Of a stretch of 64,000 nt of DNA, positions 55,723 through 64,000 are shown in pieces. The stretch covers positions 186,001 through 250,000 of the forward strand of contig NZ_LQRT01000003.1 of assembly GCF_001632745.1 (NCBI RefSeq), in the 5' to 3' direction. Both the position numbers and the translations under genes were made by a program. A model generated the notes under the pieces. It saw nothing but the letters and a program-made list of their open reading frames with translations, was not told the origin of the DNA and did not search any database. This DNA is from Aquimarina aggregata. GTDB taxonomy: Bacteria > Bacteroidota > Bacteroidia > Flavobacteriales > Flavobacteriaceae. The stretch's first letter is position 1. Each line of letters opens with the position of its first letter.

Positions 55723-56688
55723 ATGCTCAAAGCTGGAGTGCTAGGTGCGGGACACCTAGGAAAAATCCATTTACGACTTCTGGAACAATCAGAAAAATAC
55801 GAATTAGTAGGTTTCTATGATGCTAGTCAAACACAAGCAAAATCTATTGTTGAAGAATTTGGTTATCGTCTTTTTAATTCTGTTGAAGAACTTATTGATG
55901 CTGTTGATGTTGTTGATATTGTAACACCTACTTTTGCTCATTTTGAAGTAGCCAAACAAGCTATAACTGCTAAAAAACATGTATTTATAGAAAAACCTAT
56001 TACAAATACTGTAGCAGAAGCAGAACAACTTATTGATTTAGCGATAGCCAATCAAGTAAAAGGGCAAGTTGGTCATGTAGAACGTTTTAATCCTGCTTAT
56101 ACCGCAGTAGCTGATAAAATAGAAAATCCAATGTTTATTGAAGCTCATAGGTTAGCAGAATTTAATCCAAGAGGCACAGATGTCCCTGTTGTTCTAGACC
56201 TTATGATTCATGATATTGATGCTATTTTAAGTGTAGTACATTCTGAAGTAAAACATATAAGTGCTAGTGGTGTTTCTGTTATAAGTGAAACCCCGGACAT
56301 TGCTAATGCTCGTATCGAATTTGAAAATGGATGCGTTGCAAATCTTACTGCCAGTAGAATTTCGCTAAAAAATATGCGTAAATCCAGATTTTTTCAACGT
56401 GACGCATATATCTCTGTTGATTTTTTTGAGAAAAAATGCGAAGTTGTAAAAATGAAAGACGCTCCTGAAAAACCAGATGATTTTGCGATGATTCTTCAAA
56501 ATGCTGAAGGTGTTAAAAAACAAATCTATTTTGACAATCCTAACATACCTTCTAATAATGCAATATTAGACGAACTTAATACATTTGCCGATGCTATCAA
56601 AAATGATTCGACTCCTATTGTCTCTCTTGAGCAAGGAAAAAAAGCATTAGAAGTGGCATTAAAAATTATCGATTGCTTCAAACATTAA
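55723..56688 (+). CDS. Gfo/Idh/MocA family oxidoreductase
   Basis: 321 residues. Rossmann motif GAGHLGKIHLR at the N-terminus and EKPITN with the catalytic Lys, and a C-terminal alpha/beta domain. It is NAD(P)-dependent; sugars or inositol are the typical substrates. It is 27 nt upstream of the 3-hydroxyacyl-CoA dehydrogenase gene, so the two are probably one transcript. Confidence 0.9.
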   Translation: MLKAGVLGAGHLGKIHLRLLEQSEKYELVGFYDASQTQAKSIVEEFGYRLFNSVEELIDAVDVVDIVTPTFAHFEVAKQAITAKKHVFIEKPITNTVAEAEQLIDLAIANQVKGQVGHVERFNPAYTAVADKIENPMFIEAHRLAEFNPRGTDVPVVLDLMIHDIDAILSVVHSEVKHISASGVSVISETPDIANARIEFENGCVANLTASRISLKNMRKSRFFQRDAYISVDFFEKKCEVVKMKDAPEKPDDFAMILQNAEGVKKQIYFDNPNIPSNNAILDELNTFADAIKNDSTPIVSLEQGKKALEVALKIIDCFKH

Positions 56689-56715
56689 ACACACACATAC
56701 ATAAACAATACACAG

Positions 56716-57603
56716 ATGAAAAACATTGCAGTAATAGGTGCAGGAACCATGGGTAATGGTATTGCGCATACTTTTGCTCAAAAAGGTTTCAAAGTACAAT
56801 TAATAGACATTTCTCAACAATCTTTAGACAAAGGATTGTCTACTATTACCAAGAACCTGGATAGAATGATAGCGAAAGAGAAAATTTCGGAAACTGACAA
56901 GCAAACTACTTTAGGTAACATTTCTACGTTTACTAATATTAAAGAAGGTGTAGAATATGCAGAATTAGTTGTAGAAGCAGCAACAGAGAATCTAGAACTA
57001 AAACTTAATATTTTTAAAGAGCTAAATAACGCCTGTTCTGATGAGACTATCTTAGCATCAAACACATCATCTATCTCAATAACACAAATTGCTGCAGTAA
57101 CAGATAGACCTGAAATGGTTATAGGGATGCATTTTATGAATCCTGTACCTATCATGAAATTAGTAGAAATTATACGAGGGTATAATACTTCGGATAAAGT
57201 TACTGATACGATTATGAAGTTATCCGAAACACTTGGCAAAACTCCCGTTGAAGTAAATGACTATCCTGGATTTGTAGCGAATCGGATCCTTATGCCAATG
57301 ATTAATGAGTCTATTGAAACACTTTATAACGGTGTTGCTGGCGTATCAGAAATCGATACCGTGATGAAACTTGGTATGGCACACCCAATGGGGCCTTTGC
57401 AGTTAGCAGATTTTATTGGTTTAGATGTCTGTTTATCTATTCTAAACGTAATGTATGACGGCTTTAAAAACCCTAAATACGCACCCTGTCCCCTACTCGT
57501 AAATATGGTTATGGCAGGCAAATTAGGAGTTAAAAGCGGAGAGGGCTTTTATGATTATTCTGAAAGCAGAAAAGCAGAAACAGTTGCTAAGCAATTCTCG
57601 TAA
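56716..57603 (+). CDS. 3-hydroxybutyryl-CoA dehydrogenase
   Basis: 295 residues. NAD-binding GAGTMGNGIAHTFAQ, the catalytic His in HFMNPVP, Glu/Asn in VEAATENLELK and SNTSSISITQ. C-terminal GPLQLADFIGLDVCLSI. It oxidises 3-hydroxybutyryl-CoA in fatty-acid or butanoate metabolism (paaH/hbd class). It forms an operon with the preceding Gfo/Idh gene, and a strong terminator follows. Confidence 0.95.
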   Translation: MKNIAVIGAGTMGNGIAHTFAQKGFKVQLIDISQQSLDKGLSTITKNLDRMIAKEKISETDKQTTLGNISTFTNIKEGVEYAELVVEAATENLELKLNIFKELNNACSDETILASNTSSISITQIAAVTDRPEMVIGMHFMNPVPIMKLVEIIRGYNTSDKVTDTIMKLSETLGKTPVEVNDYPGFVANRILMPMINESIETLYNGVAGVSEIDTVMKLGMAHPMGPLQLADFIGLDVCLSILNVMYDGFKNPKYAPCPLLVNMVMAGKLGVKSGEGFYDYSESRKAETVAKQFS

Positions 57604-57640
57604 AAGATTAGTTTGCAACATACATAAATTATATATTTAC

Positions 57641-57671
57641 AAGTTGGAGAGTTATATCTCCAACTTTTTTA
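57641..57671 (+). terminator. Terminator of the hydroxyacyl-CoA dehydrogenase gene
   Basis: Perfect 10-bp stem AAGTTGGAGA / TCTCCAACTT, 6-nt loop, then T6, 37 nt after the stop. Confidence 0.9.
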
Positions 57672-57699
57672 TAATCCCTTCTCTATAAAAAAATTAATT

Positions 57700-58824
57700 A
57701 TGAAGTCTAAATCATATATTCTATTCCTTGTTTTCTTAGTTGTCTTTTCTATTTTCTCATGTAAAAAAGAAAATAAAGAACAACAAGTACTTGAATCAAA
57801 ACCAAATATTTCTGGATATAATGTATTGGTAACCATGAAAAACACTCCGGATAGTACCTGGGTATTTTACGGAACTAGTAAAAATACAGATTCTATAATG
57901 GTTATGAATGAGAAATTTGAACTTGATGGAGAAGTTGAAGAACCCGAATTAATTTATTTGTACACCAAAGACTACCAACAAGGGATTACTTATGTATGGT
58001 TAGAAAATCAACAAATAGATGTAAAAATCCAAAATGGAAACCTTTCAGAAGCCCAAGTGATTGGTGGAAAAACTCAAGAAGAATTTGAAATTCTTGTATC
58101 TAAAAAGAAAAATCTTGAACAAGAATATAGCGAAACCATTAAACCCCTTCGAACAAAAACCGGTACTGAAAAATATCTGGACTCTTTAGGAAAACGAAGT
58201 ACAGAAATATTGACTCAAATATATGGTATAGACAAAGAATTTATAGCCACTAACCCTGACTCATATGTTAGCAGTAGTAGTCTTTATATGATGAAATCTG
58301 TTTTTGATAAAAAAGAAGTAACAACATTATACAATAGTTTTTCAGATAAAATTAAAAATTCTAAAAATGGAAAACTTATCAATAATTTTATTTCAGCACC
58401 CAAAAAACCAGAAATAGGTGATAAATATGTAGACTTCGAATTACCAGACCCCAAAGGTAAATTATTAAAACTTTCTGATGTAAAAGGAAAGTATATATTG
58501 GTAGAATTTTGGGCATCATGGTGCGGCCCTTGTAGAAAAGAAAGCCCATCGCTAATAAAAGCATATAATCAGTTTCAGGATAAAGGTTTCGAAATTATAG
58601 GAGTATCACTAGATTCCAAAAAAGACCGATGGATTAAAGCTATAGCTACCGACAAATTACCTTGGACACAATTGTGTGATTTAAAGGCAAATTATACATT
58701 CCCTGCTATCGCCTATTCGATTTATGCAATCCCGTATAATTTTTTAATCGACGAACAAGGTATTATCATTGCCGAAAATCTTAGAGGACAAGAATTACAT
58801 GATAAGCTTGGTGAATTATTTTAA
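57700..58824 (+). CDS. TlpA-type thioredoxin lipoprotein with DUF4369 domain
   Basis: 374 residues. Lipobox FSC. Residues 35-240 are a DUF4369 domain (VLVTMKNTPDSTWVFYG). The thioredoxin domain has FWASWCGPCRKESPSL as active site and YAIPYNFLIDEQG (cis-Pro). This DUF4369-plus-thioredoxin layout is typical of Bacteroidota and acts in the periplasm as a disulfide reductase. The DUF1015 gene follows after 15 nt. Confidence 0.9.
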   Translation: MKSKSYILFLVFLVVFSIFSCKKENKEQQVLESKPNISGYNVLVTMKNTPDSTWVFYGTSKNTDSIMVMNEKFELDGEVEEPELIYLYTKDYQQGITYVWLENQQIDVKIQNGNLSEAQVIGGKTQEEFEILVSKKKNLEQEYSETIKPLRTKTGTEKYLDSLGKRSTEILTQIYGIDKEFIATNPDSYVSSSSLYMMKSVFDKKEVTTLYNSFSDKIKNSKNGKLINNFISAPKKPEIGDKYVDFELPDPKGKLLKLSDVKGKYILVEFWASWCGPCRKESPSLIKAYNQFQDKGFEIIGVSLDSKKDRWIKAIATDKLPWTQLCDLKANYTFPAIAYSIYAIPYNFLIDEQGIIIAENLRGQELHDKLGELF

Positions 58825-58839
58825 TTAATACATTTCTAC

Positions 58840-60078
58840 ATGACCAAGATCCTTCCATTCAAAGCAATTCGGCCCACTAGAGACAAAGTAAGTCTAGTAG
58901 CTTCTAGGTCATACCAAAGCTACACAGCAAATGAACGTGATTCTAGAATGGATTATAACCCTTACTCCTTTTTGCATATTGTAAATCCGGGATATAAATA
59001 CCAAAAAGAAATCTCAGGAGAAGAACGGTATAAATTAGTACGAAACAGATATTTAGAATTTAAAGAAGATGAGATTTTTGTCCAAGATAAAGCTTCATGC
59101 TATTATATTTATAAAATTGTTAATCGCGAATTAGAATCTTTTTGCGGAATCATTGCTGCGGCCAGTGCCGAAGATTATGAAAATGATATCATTAAAAAAC
59201 ACGAGGATACCATACAACATCGAGAAAACACTTTTAAAGAATATTTAAAAACCGTTGGTTTTAATGCCGAACCCGTATTACTAACCTATCCTGATAATGA
59301 TACCATAAACACTGTTGTATCAAATACTGTTAAAAATAGAGCCGAATATGAATTTACCACAACTAACAGAGACACGCATTACCTATGGAAAGTAGATCAG
59401 AAAGATGATGTAACAACAATTGAAAAGGCATTCTCACAAATTAATGCAATTTATATTGCAGATGGGCATCACCGTTCTGCATCTTCGTACCTTCTTACCA
59501 AAGATCTTAAAAACAACAATCCAGATCATAAGGGTACCGAGCCATATAACTTTTTTATGAGTTATTTAATTCCGGAGTCAGATCTTAAAATATATGAATT
59601 TAATAGACTTATAAAAGATTTAAACGGGCTCTCTAAAGAAGAATTCTTAATTCAACTTGACACCTGGTTCAGAATCGAAAATAGGGGTAACGAAGTATAT
59701 AAACCTTCAAAACCACATCACTTTAGCATGTACTTAGATGGTGATTTTTATTCTTTATACTTAAGAAAAACAATATATGAGTTTACAGATGCTCTTGAAG
59801 AACTTGATACTCAGATTTTGTATAAAACTATTCTTAAACCCATTTTAGGAATCCACGATCTACGAACAGATACAAGGATTGAATACTCTCATGGTAGAAA
59901 TGACGTTGTCTCTGTAAAAAGTAAAATTGATCATGAAGATTATAAAGTTGGGTTTGTTTTATTTCCTGCCTCTGTAGACCAAATGAAAAAAATAGCCGAT
60001 CAAGGATTAAAAATGCCTCCTAAAAGTACATATATAGAACCCAAATTAAGAAGTGGCATTACTATTTATGAGTTTTAG
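58840..60078 (+). CDS. DUF1015 family protein
   Basis: 412 residues. Family blocks are FKAIRPTRDKVSLVASRSYQSY, a strongly conserved IADGHHRSASSYL, and MSYLIPESDLKIYEFNRL. No catalytic activity is established; the conserved His pair suggests metal or nucleotide binding. It is co-transcribed with the upstream thioredoxin lipoprotein gene. In many bacteria DUF1015 genes lie near serine and phosphoserine genes; no such gene is here. Confidence 0.88.
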   Translation: MTKILPFKAIRPTRDKVSLVASRSYQSYTANERDSRMDYNPYSFLHIVNPGYKYQKEISGEERYKLVRNRYLEFKEDEIFVQDKASCYYIYKIVNRELESFCGIIAAASAEDYENDIIKKHEDTIQHRENTFKEYLKTVGFNAEPVLLTYPDNDTINTVVSNTVKNRAEYEFTTTNRDTHYLWKVDQKDDVTTIEKAFSQINAIYIADGHHRSASSYLLTKDLKNNNPDHKGTEPYNFFMSYLIPESDLKIYEFNRLIKDLNGLSKEEFLIQLDTWFRIENRGNEVYKPSKPHHFSMYLDGDFYSLYLRKTIYEFTDALEELDTQILYKTILKPILGIHDLRTDTRIEYSHGRNDVVSVKSKIDHEDYKVGFVLFPASVDQMKKIADQGLKMPPKSTYIEPKLRSGITIYEF

Positions 60079-60126
60079 CTCTATTTTTAAAAACTAGTTT
60101 TTGCAGTCGATAACCTTTCAATTCCT

Positions 60127-60158
60127 TTTGATGGCTAAGTGCTTTTTAGATATCTTTG
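60127..60158 (+). promoter_or_regulatory. Promoter of the YggS gene
   Basis: TTTG (60127-60130), 20 nt, then TATCTTTG (60151-60158): a full match to the Bacteroidota consensus. The predicted start of transcription is within a base or two of the ATG at 60165. Confidence 0.65.
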
Positions 60159-60164
60159 TTACCT

Positions 60165-60833
60165 ATGAATTCTATACAAAAGAACCTTAAAGCTATACAG
60201 GCATCCATACCAAAAGATGTTACCTTAGTTGCTGTATCCAAAACCAAACCTATATCTGATATACTACAAGCTTACGAAACTGGTCAACGTATTTTTGGCG
60301 AGAATAAGATTCAGGAAATGACCCAGAAATGGGAAGAAATGCCAAAAGATATTCTATGGCATATGATAGGTCATGTGCAAACTAATAAGGTTAAATACAT
60401 GGCTCCTTATGTAGATACAATTCACGCTGTTGATAGTTTGAAATTATTAAAAGAAATTAATAAACAAGCTCAAAAACATAACAGAGTTATCAATTGTCTA
60501 TTGCAAGTAAAAATAGCTGAAGAGGAGAGTAAATTTGGCTTAAGTAAAGAAGATGTACTTTCTTTATTAACTGCTGAGGAAACGAAAAATCTAGATCACA
60601 TTAAAATACAAGGACTTATGGGGATGGCAACATTTACTGATGATCAGAAACAAATAAAGAACGAATTTATGAAGATTAGTACTTTTTTTGATGAATTGAA
60701 AATAACATATCCTGAGTTAAAAACACTATCTATCGGAATGAGTGGTGACTATAAAACAGCCATTACTTGTAAAAGTACAATGGTTAGGATAGGAAGTTCT
60801 ATTTTTGGAGCAAGAGACTATTCAAATGCCTAG
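60165..60833 (+). CDS. yggS: YggS family pyridoxal phosphate homeostasis protein
   Basis: 222 residues from the ATG at 60165. A TTG at 60156 lies inside the promoter -7 box and is rejected. PLP Lys is in VAVSKTKP, and GENKIQEM, WHMIGHVQTNK and LSIGMSGDY are conserved. The protein binds pyridoxal phosphate as a homeostatic carrier and has no known catalysis. It appears to be translated from a leaderless or nearly leaderless transcript. Confidence 0.93.
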   Translation: MNSIQKNLKAIQASIPKDVTLVAVSKTKPISDILQAYETGQRIFGENKIQEMTQKWEEMPKDILWHMIGHVQTNKVKYMAPYVDTIHAVDSLKLLKEINKQAQKHNRVINCLLQVKIAEEESKFGLSKEDVLSLLTAEETKNLDHIKIQGLMGMATFTDDQKQIKNEFMKISTFFDELKITYPELKTLSIGMSGDYKTAITCKSTMVRIGSSIFGARDYSNA

Positions 60834-60984
60834 TTCATTACACAGAAACCTTCTTAAGGATTATATTTAATATTATATTAGTACTTTTGATCTTTGGTAT
60901 AACACCTTTAGTTTTTTTATTTAATGAACATACTAGTACACTACAGATTTACGAACCTCTATAATTTTATTATTTTTAGCTAGT

Positions 60985-62358
60985 ATGTATGCAATTTTAG
61001 ATATAGAAACTACCGGTGGTAAGTATAACGAAGAAGGTATTACTGAAATTGCTATCTATAAATTTGATGGACATGAGGTTGTCGATCAGTTTATCACTCT
61101 AGTTAATCCCGAAAGACCAATACAACCCTTTGTAGCCAATCTAACTGGGATTAATAACGAAATGTTGCGTAATGCTCCTAAGTTTTTCGAAGTCGCCAAA
61201 AGAATTGTTGAAATCACAACAGACTGCGTTGTTGTAGCTCACAATTCTAGTTTTGATTATCGTATTCTTCGAACAGAATTTGATAGACTAGGTTTTGATT
61301 ATGAAAGACACTCACTTTGTACTGTCGAACTATCAAAAAAATTAATTCCTGATCAAGAATCCTACAGCCTTGGTAAACTAGTTCGAAGTTTAGGTATTCC
61401 TCTTTCTGACCGTCATCGTGCAAATGGTGACGCCTTAGCCACTGTTAAGTTATTCAAACTTTTATTAAGTAAAGATGTAGAAAAAGACATCATTACAGAT
61501 ACCGTTCGTGCAGATACAAGACGTCAAATGGACGATAAATTGTTAAGGCTACTAGAAAAAGCCCCTATTGCTACCGGAGTATACTATATACATAGAGAAG
61601 ATGGTAAAATCATTTACATCGGAAAAAGTAAAAACATTAAAAAACGTCTTAATCAGCATTTTACAAATGATAATAAAAAATCTAGAAGAATTCAAACAGA
61701 AGTCACTAGTGTTTCCTATGAAATTACGGGTAGCGAGCTCGTTGCATTGTTAAAAGAAAATGAAGAAATAAAACGAAATAGACCCAAATACAATAGAGCA
61801 TTAAGGAAAAGCAAATTTGACCAAGCTTTATATCAGTTCGTAGATAATAACGGATATATTAATCTTAAAATAGGGAAAAACGATAATCGCAAAAAAAATA
61901 TTACTACATTTTCAAATAGACAACAAGCTAAATCATATATGCATAAATGGGCAGAAACTTTTCGTTTATGTCAACGATTAATGGGATTGGACTCTGGAAC
62001 AGGGAATTGCTTTAATTATTCTATAAAACAATGTAATGGTGCTTGTATTCTGGACGAATCTCCTGAAGAATACAATGAACGAGTACAAGAACTGATTCTA
62101 AAAAACTCATTTGAAAATCAAGATATGCTTATTATAGATCGAGGTAGAAATATTGATGAACAAAGTGCTATCTTAATAGAAGAAGGAAAGTTTATAGGGG
62201 TTGGTCATTTTACCTTAAATCATCAAATAAATAATATAGAAATTTTACGATCTATTATTACCCCCATGAGTCATAATAGGGATGCCAAACACATAATACA
62301 AAGTTATGTTCGGCAGAATAAAAAATTGAAGATTACCAAATTGCCTAAAAATGATTAA
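60985..62358 (+). CDS. DEDDh exonuclease fused to GIY-YIG and UvrC-like region
   Basis: 457 residues. N-terminal DEDDh exonuclease of the DNA-polymerase III epsilon type (D6/E8 in LDIETTGG, HNSSFDYRIL, HRANGDALAT). A GIY-YIG nuclease follows (about 192-270; GVYYIHREDGKIIYIGKSK). The C-terminal part contains CFNYSIKQCNGACI, like the Cys motif of UvrC N-terminal regions. It likely has a role in DNA repair, as for Cho-type proteins. The next gene overlaps by 8 nt. Confidence 0.92.
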   Translation: MYAILDIETTGGKYNEEGITEIAIYKFDGHEVVDQFITLVNPERPIQPFVANLTGINNEMLRNAPKFFEVAKRIVEITTDCVVVAHNSSFDYRILRTEFDRLGFDYERHSLCTVELSKKLIPDQESYSLGKLVRSLGIPLSDRHRANGDALATVKLFKLLLSKDVEKDIITDTVRADTRRQMDDKLLRLLEKAPIATGVYYIHREDGKIIYIGKSKNIKKRLNQHFTNDNKKSRRIQTEVTSVSYEITGSELVALLKENEEIKRNRPKYNRALRKSKFDQALYQFVDNNGYINLKIGKNDNRKKNITTFSNRQQAKSYMHKWAETFRLCQRLMGLDSGTGNCFNYSIKQCNGACILDESPEEYNERVQELILKNSFENQDMLIIDRGRNIDEQSAILIEEGKFIGVGHFTLNHQINNIEILRSIITPMSHNRDAKHIIQSYVRQNKKLKITKLPKND

Positions 62359-64000
62359 ACATTTACTAGCTTTATTTCTGTGTTGCATCACACTTCTACT
62401 ATCCGCACAGAAAAAATACAATACTGCCAGTATGGTAGTGACCATGGCAGATTTAGAAAACAACACCTTTGAAAACGATAGTACAGCGAATGCATTTTTT
62501 ATTTATGAAAAAGGGTATAGCAGAGTTGAAAATGGCAGAAATTATAATCTATTAACAGATTACGAAAGAAAGATTAAAATACTTAACCGCAAAGGTTTTG
62601 ATCAAGCAAGTATAGAAATTTTATTATACAGGAATAAAAGTAATCGAGAAACAATTCATGATTTAGTTGCTCACACTTATAATCTCGAAAATAACAAAAT
62701 AGTTAGAACAGAAGTTTCTAAAACTGATATTCATACTGAAAAATACGATGAACACTATACGCTAATCAAGTTTACCTTTCCCAATGTTAAGCCCGGCTCT
62801 ATAATTAGATATTCTTATCAAATAGAATCTCCTTTTATTGTTAAATTTAATGGATGGGATTTTCAAGATACTATCCCCAAATTATATAGTGAATGTGTAG
62901 CTGATCTGCCCGGAAATTATGTTTATAACATAAAACTAATAGGCACCTTAAAATTAAAGGTAAGTGAATCAACTATCAAAAAAAAGTGTCTAGAAATAGC
63001 TAATGGAAGTTATGCTGACTGCTCTCATAATATCTATATTATGGAGAATATCCCTGCTTTTAAGGAGGAAAAATATATGACCGCCAAAAGAAATTATTTT
63101 TCCAGAATTGATTATGAACTTAAAGAATTTAAAGGTTTTGATGGAATAAACAAAAAGTATACTGAAACCTGGGAAAATGCAGATAGAAAATTCAAAGAAG
63201 ATCCAAATATTGGTTCTCAATTAAATAAAATTAACTTAACCAAAAATATTCTTCCCGATACAATTTCTCTATTACCGAATACCATTGATAAAGCCACCGC
63301 AATATATCGCTACATTAGCAAAACATATGCTTGGAATAATAAATTTGAGATATTTCGAAATGTAAAAATCAAAGAAGTTATAGCCCATAAAACAGGTAAT
63401 GTATCAGGTATTAATATTCTTTTACACAATACTTTAAAGCAACAAGGTTTTGAGGTGAATCCGGTTTTATTATCTACAAGAAAAAATGGATATGTAACAA
63501 AAATATATCCTGTAATCTATGATTTTAATTATTTGATCGTACAACTATCTTTAGATGGAAAAAAATACGTATTAGATGCTACAGAAAAAATGTTAGCCTT
63601 TGGTCAATTACCTTTTAGGTGTTTAAATCGAGATGGTAGGGTCTTAGATTTTAAAAATGGAAGCTCTTGGATTTTGATAGAACCAACTAAAAAATCTTCT
63701 TTCTATTATAAAGAAGAGATAATTTTAGAAGAAAACCATAATCTTAATGGCAAAGGCGCATACTTATTATCTGGTTATCATGCTTCAGACCGAAGAAAAG
63801 ATCTGGAACATTTAAATAAAGAGAAACTGATTGAAGAAACCAAAAGACAGAATCAAGAAGTTACTATAACTAATATATCTATTAAAAATGAAGACGATCC
63901 TGAAAAAACATACAAAGAAGAATATGAATTTAATCAGAATATAGAAATATTAGATGGTATTTTATACATCAAACCATTTAATAGGCCATTTTTTAAAGAA
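62351..64000 (+). CDS. DUF3857 and transglutaminase-like protein, cut at window end
   Basis: 550 codons are present and the frame runs to the last base, so the gene is partial. Signal peptide MIKHLLALFLCC... ends near LSAQ. Residues 55-200 resemble DUF3857 (YERKIKILNRKG, TFPNVKPGSIIRYSY). A transglutaminase-like core starts near 310 (AIYRYISKTYAWNN) but the usual Cys is not obvious: the Cys-containing position reads SGINILL, as in many non-catalytic members. The ATG overlaps the upstream stop. Role unknown; probably periplasmic. Confidence 0.88.
   Translation, partial: MIKHLLALFLCCITLLLSAQKKYNTASMVVTMADLENNTFENDSTANAFFIYEKGYSRVENGRNYNLLTDYERKIKILNRKGFDQASIEILLYRNKSNRETIHDLVAHTYNLENNKIVRTEVSKTDIHTEKYDEHYTLIKFTFPNVKPGSIIRYSYQIESPFIVKFNGWDFQDTIPKLYSECVADLPGNYVYNIKLIGTLKLKVSESTIKKKCLEIANGSYADCSHNIYIMENIPAFKEEKYMTAKRNYFSRIDYELKEFKGFDGINKKYTETWENADRKFKEDPNIGSQLNKINLTKNILPDTISLLPNTIDKATAIYRYISKTYAWNNKFEIFRNVKIKEVIAHKTGNVSGINILLHNTLKQQGFEVNPVLLSTRKNGYVTKIYPVIYDFNYLIVQLSLDGKKYVLDATEKMLAFGQLPFRCLNRDGRVLDFKNGSSWILIEPTKKSSFYYKEEIILEENHNLNGKGAYLLSGYHASDRRKDLEHLNKEKLIEETKRQNQEVTITNISIKNEDDPEKTYKEEYEFNQNIEILDGILYIKPFNRPFFKE

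Noticed and set aside
60156-60164. TTG start for YggS giving three extra residues
   Set aside because: The TTG is part of the TATCTTTG promoter box and the family N-terminus fits the ATG at 60165.

Overview
The window is a low-G+C chromosomal segment of a member of the Bacteroidota, most likely a marine Flavobacteriaceae. The evidence is the gene families (DUF885 and CocE/NonD peptidases, DUF3179, CDGSH, YtxJ, TlpA-type lipoproteins, spondin and lamin-tail lipoproteins, curlin-repeat proteins), the weak or absent Shine-Dalgarno sequences, and several promoters with the Bacteroidota -7 box TAnnTTTG. The genus cannot be fixed by eye. I saw no IS element, prophage, integrase, CRISPR array, tRNA or rRNA gene; this looks like ordinary core plus accessory chromosome.

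Layout. 0.3-4.1 kb (minus): two exported peptidase-like proteins in one operon. 4.3-7.6 kb (minus): a large spondin/lamin-tail lipoprotein and, upstream of it, a Crp/Fnr regulator, with an 18-bp palindrome placed like an activator site. 7.6-11.0 kb (minus): dsbD and tilS. 11.1-14.6 kb: a sigma-region-4-like small protein, pabB, an FMN reductase and a Cys-rich lipoprotein. 14.8-16.9 kb (plus): a DEVD-box RNA helicase followed by an NYN-LOTUS protein. 17.0-21.4 kb (plus): a DUF1028 protein, a YdjM-like membrane protein, a small protein with a broken or non-canonical start, a complete subclass B1 metallo-beta-lactamase and an ABC exporter, tightly packed. 21.5-24.1 kb: a lipoprotein with a decayed partial copy behind it, a DUF3179 protein and a double CDGSH protein. 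24.1-27.6 kb (minus): an outer-membrane barrel, a penicillin-binding-type serine hydrolase, a membrane thioredoxin and an ExbB/MotA-like protein. 27.8-29.6 kb: a LytS/LytTR two-component pair. 29.8-44.1 kb: mainly housekeeping metabolism and stress (YghZ-type reductase, lpdA, glyA, fahA, ytxJ, clpB) with lipoproteins and small enzymes between. 44.2-46.9 kb: a TetR regulator flanked by two near-identical 20-bp palindromes, a thioesterase, a 41-residue membrane protein and a SixA-like phosphatase. 47.1-52.8 kb: three long curlin-repeat proteins in tandem. 53.0-64.0 kb: smpB, pcm, thioredoxin lipoproteins, a Gfo/Idh oxidoreductase, 3-hydroxyacyl-CoA dehydrogenase, DUF1015, YggS, an exonuclease/GIY-YIG fusion and a DUF3857-transglutaminase protein that runs off the right end.

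The most distinctive parts are the three-gene curlin cluster, whose genes share an upstream sequence element; the helicase/NYN-LOTUS pair, which brings together two partners known to bind each other in the animal germ line; the B1 beta-lactamase operon; and several candidate regulatory palindromes next to identifiable regulators. Non-ATG starts (TTG for the helicase, the YdjM-like gene and probably tilS) recur and would be missed by an ATG-only reading.
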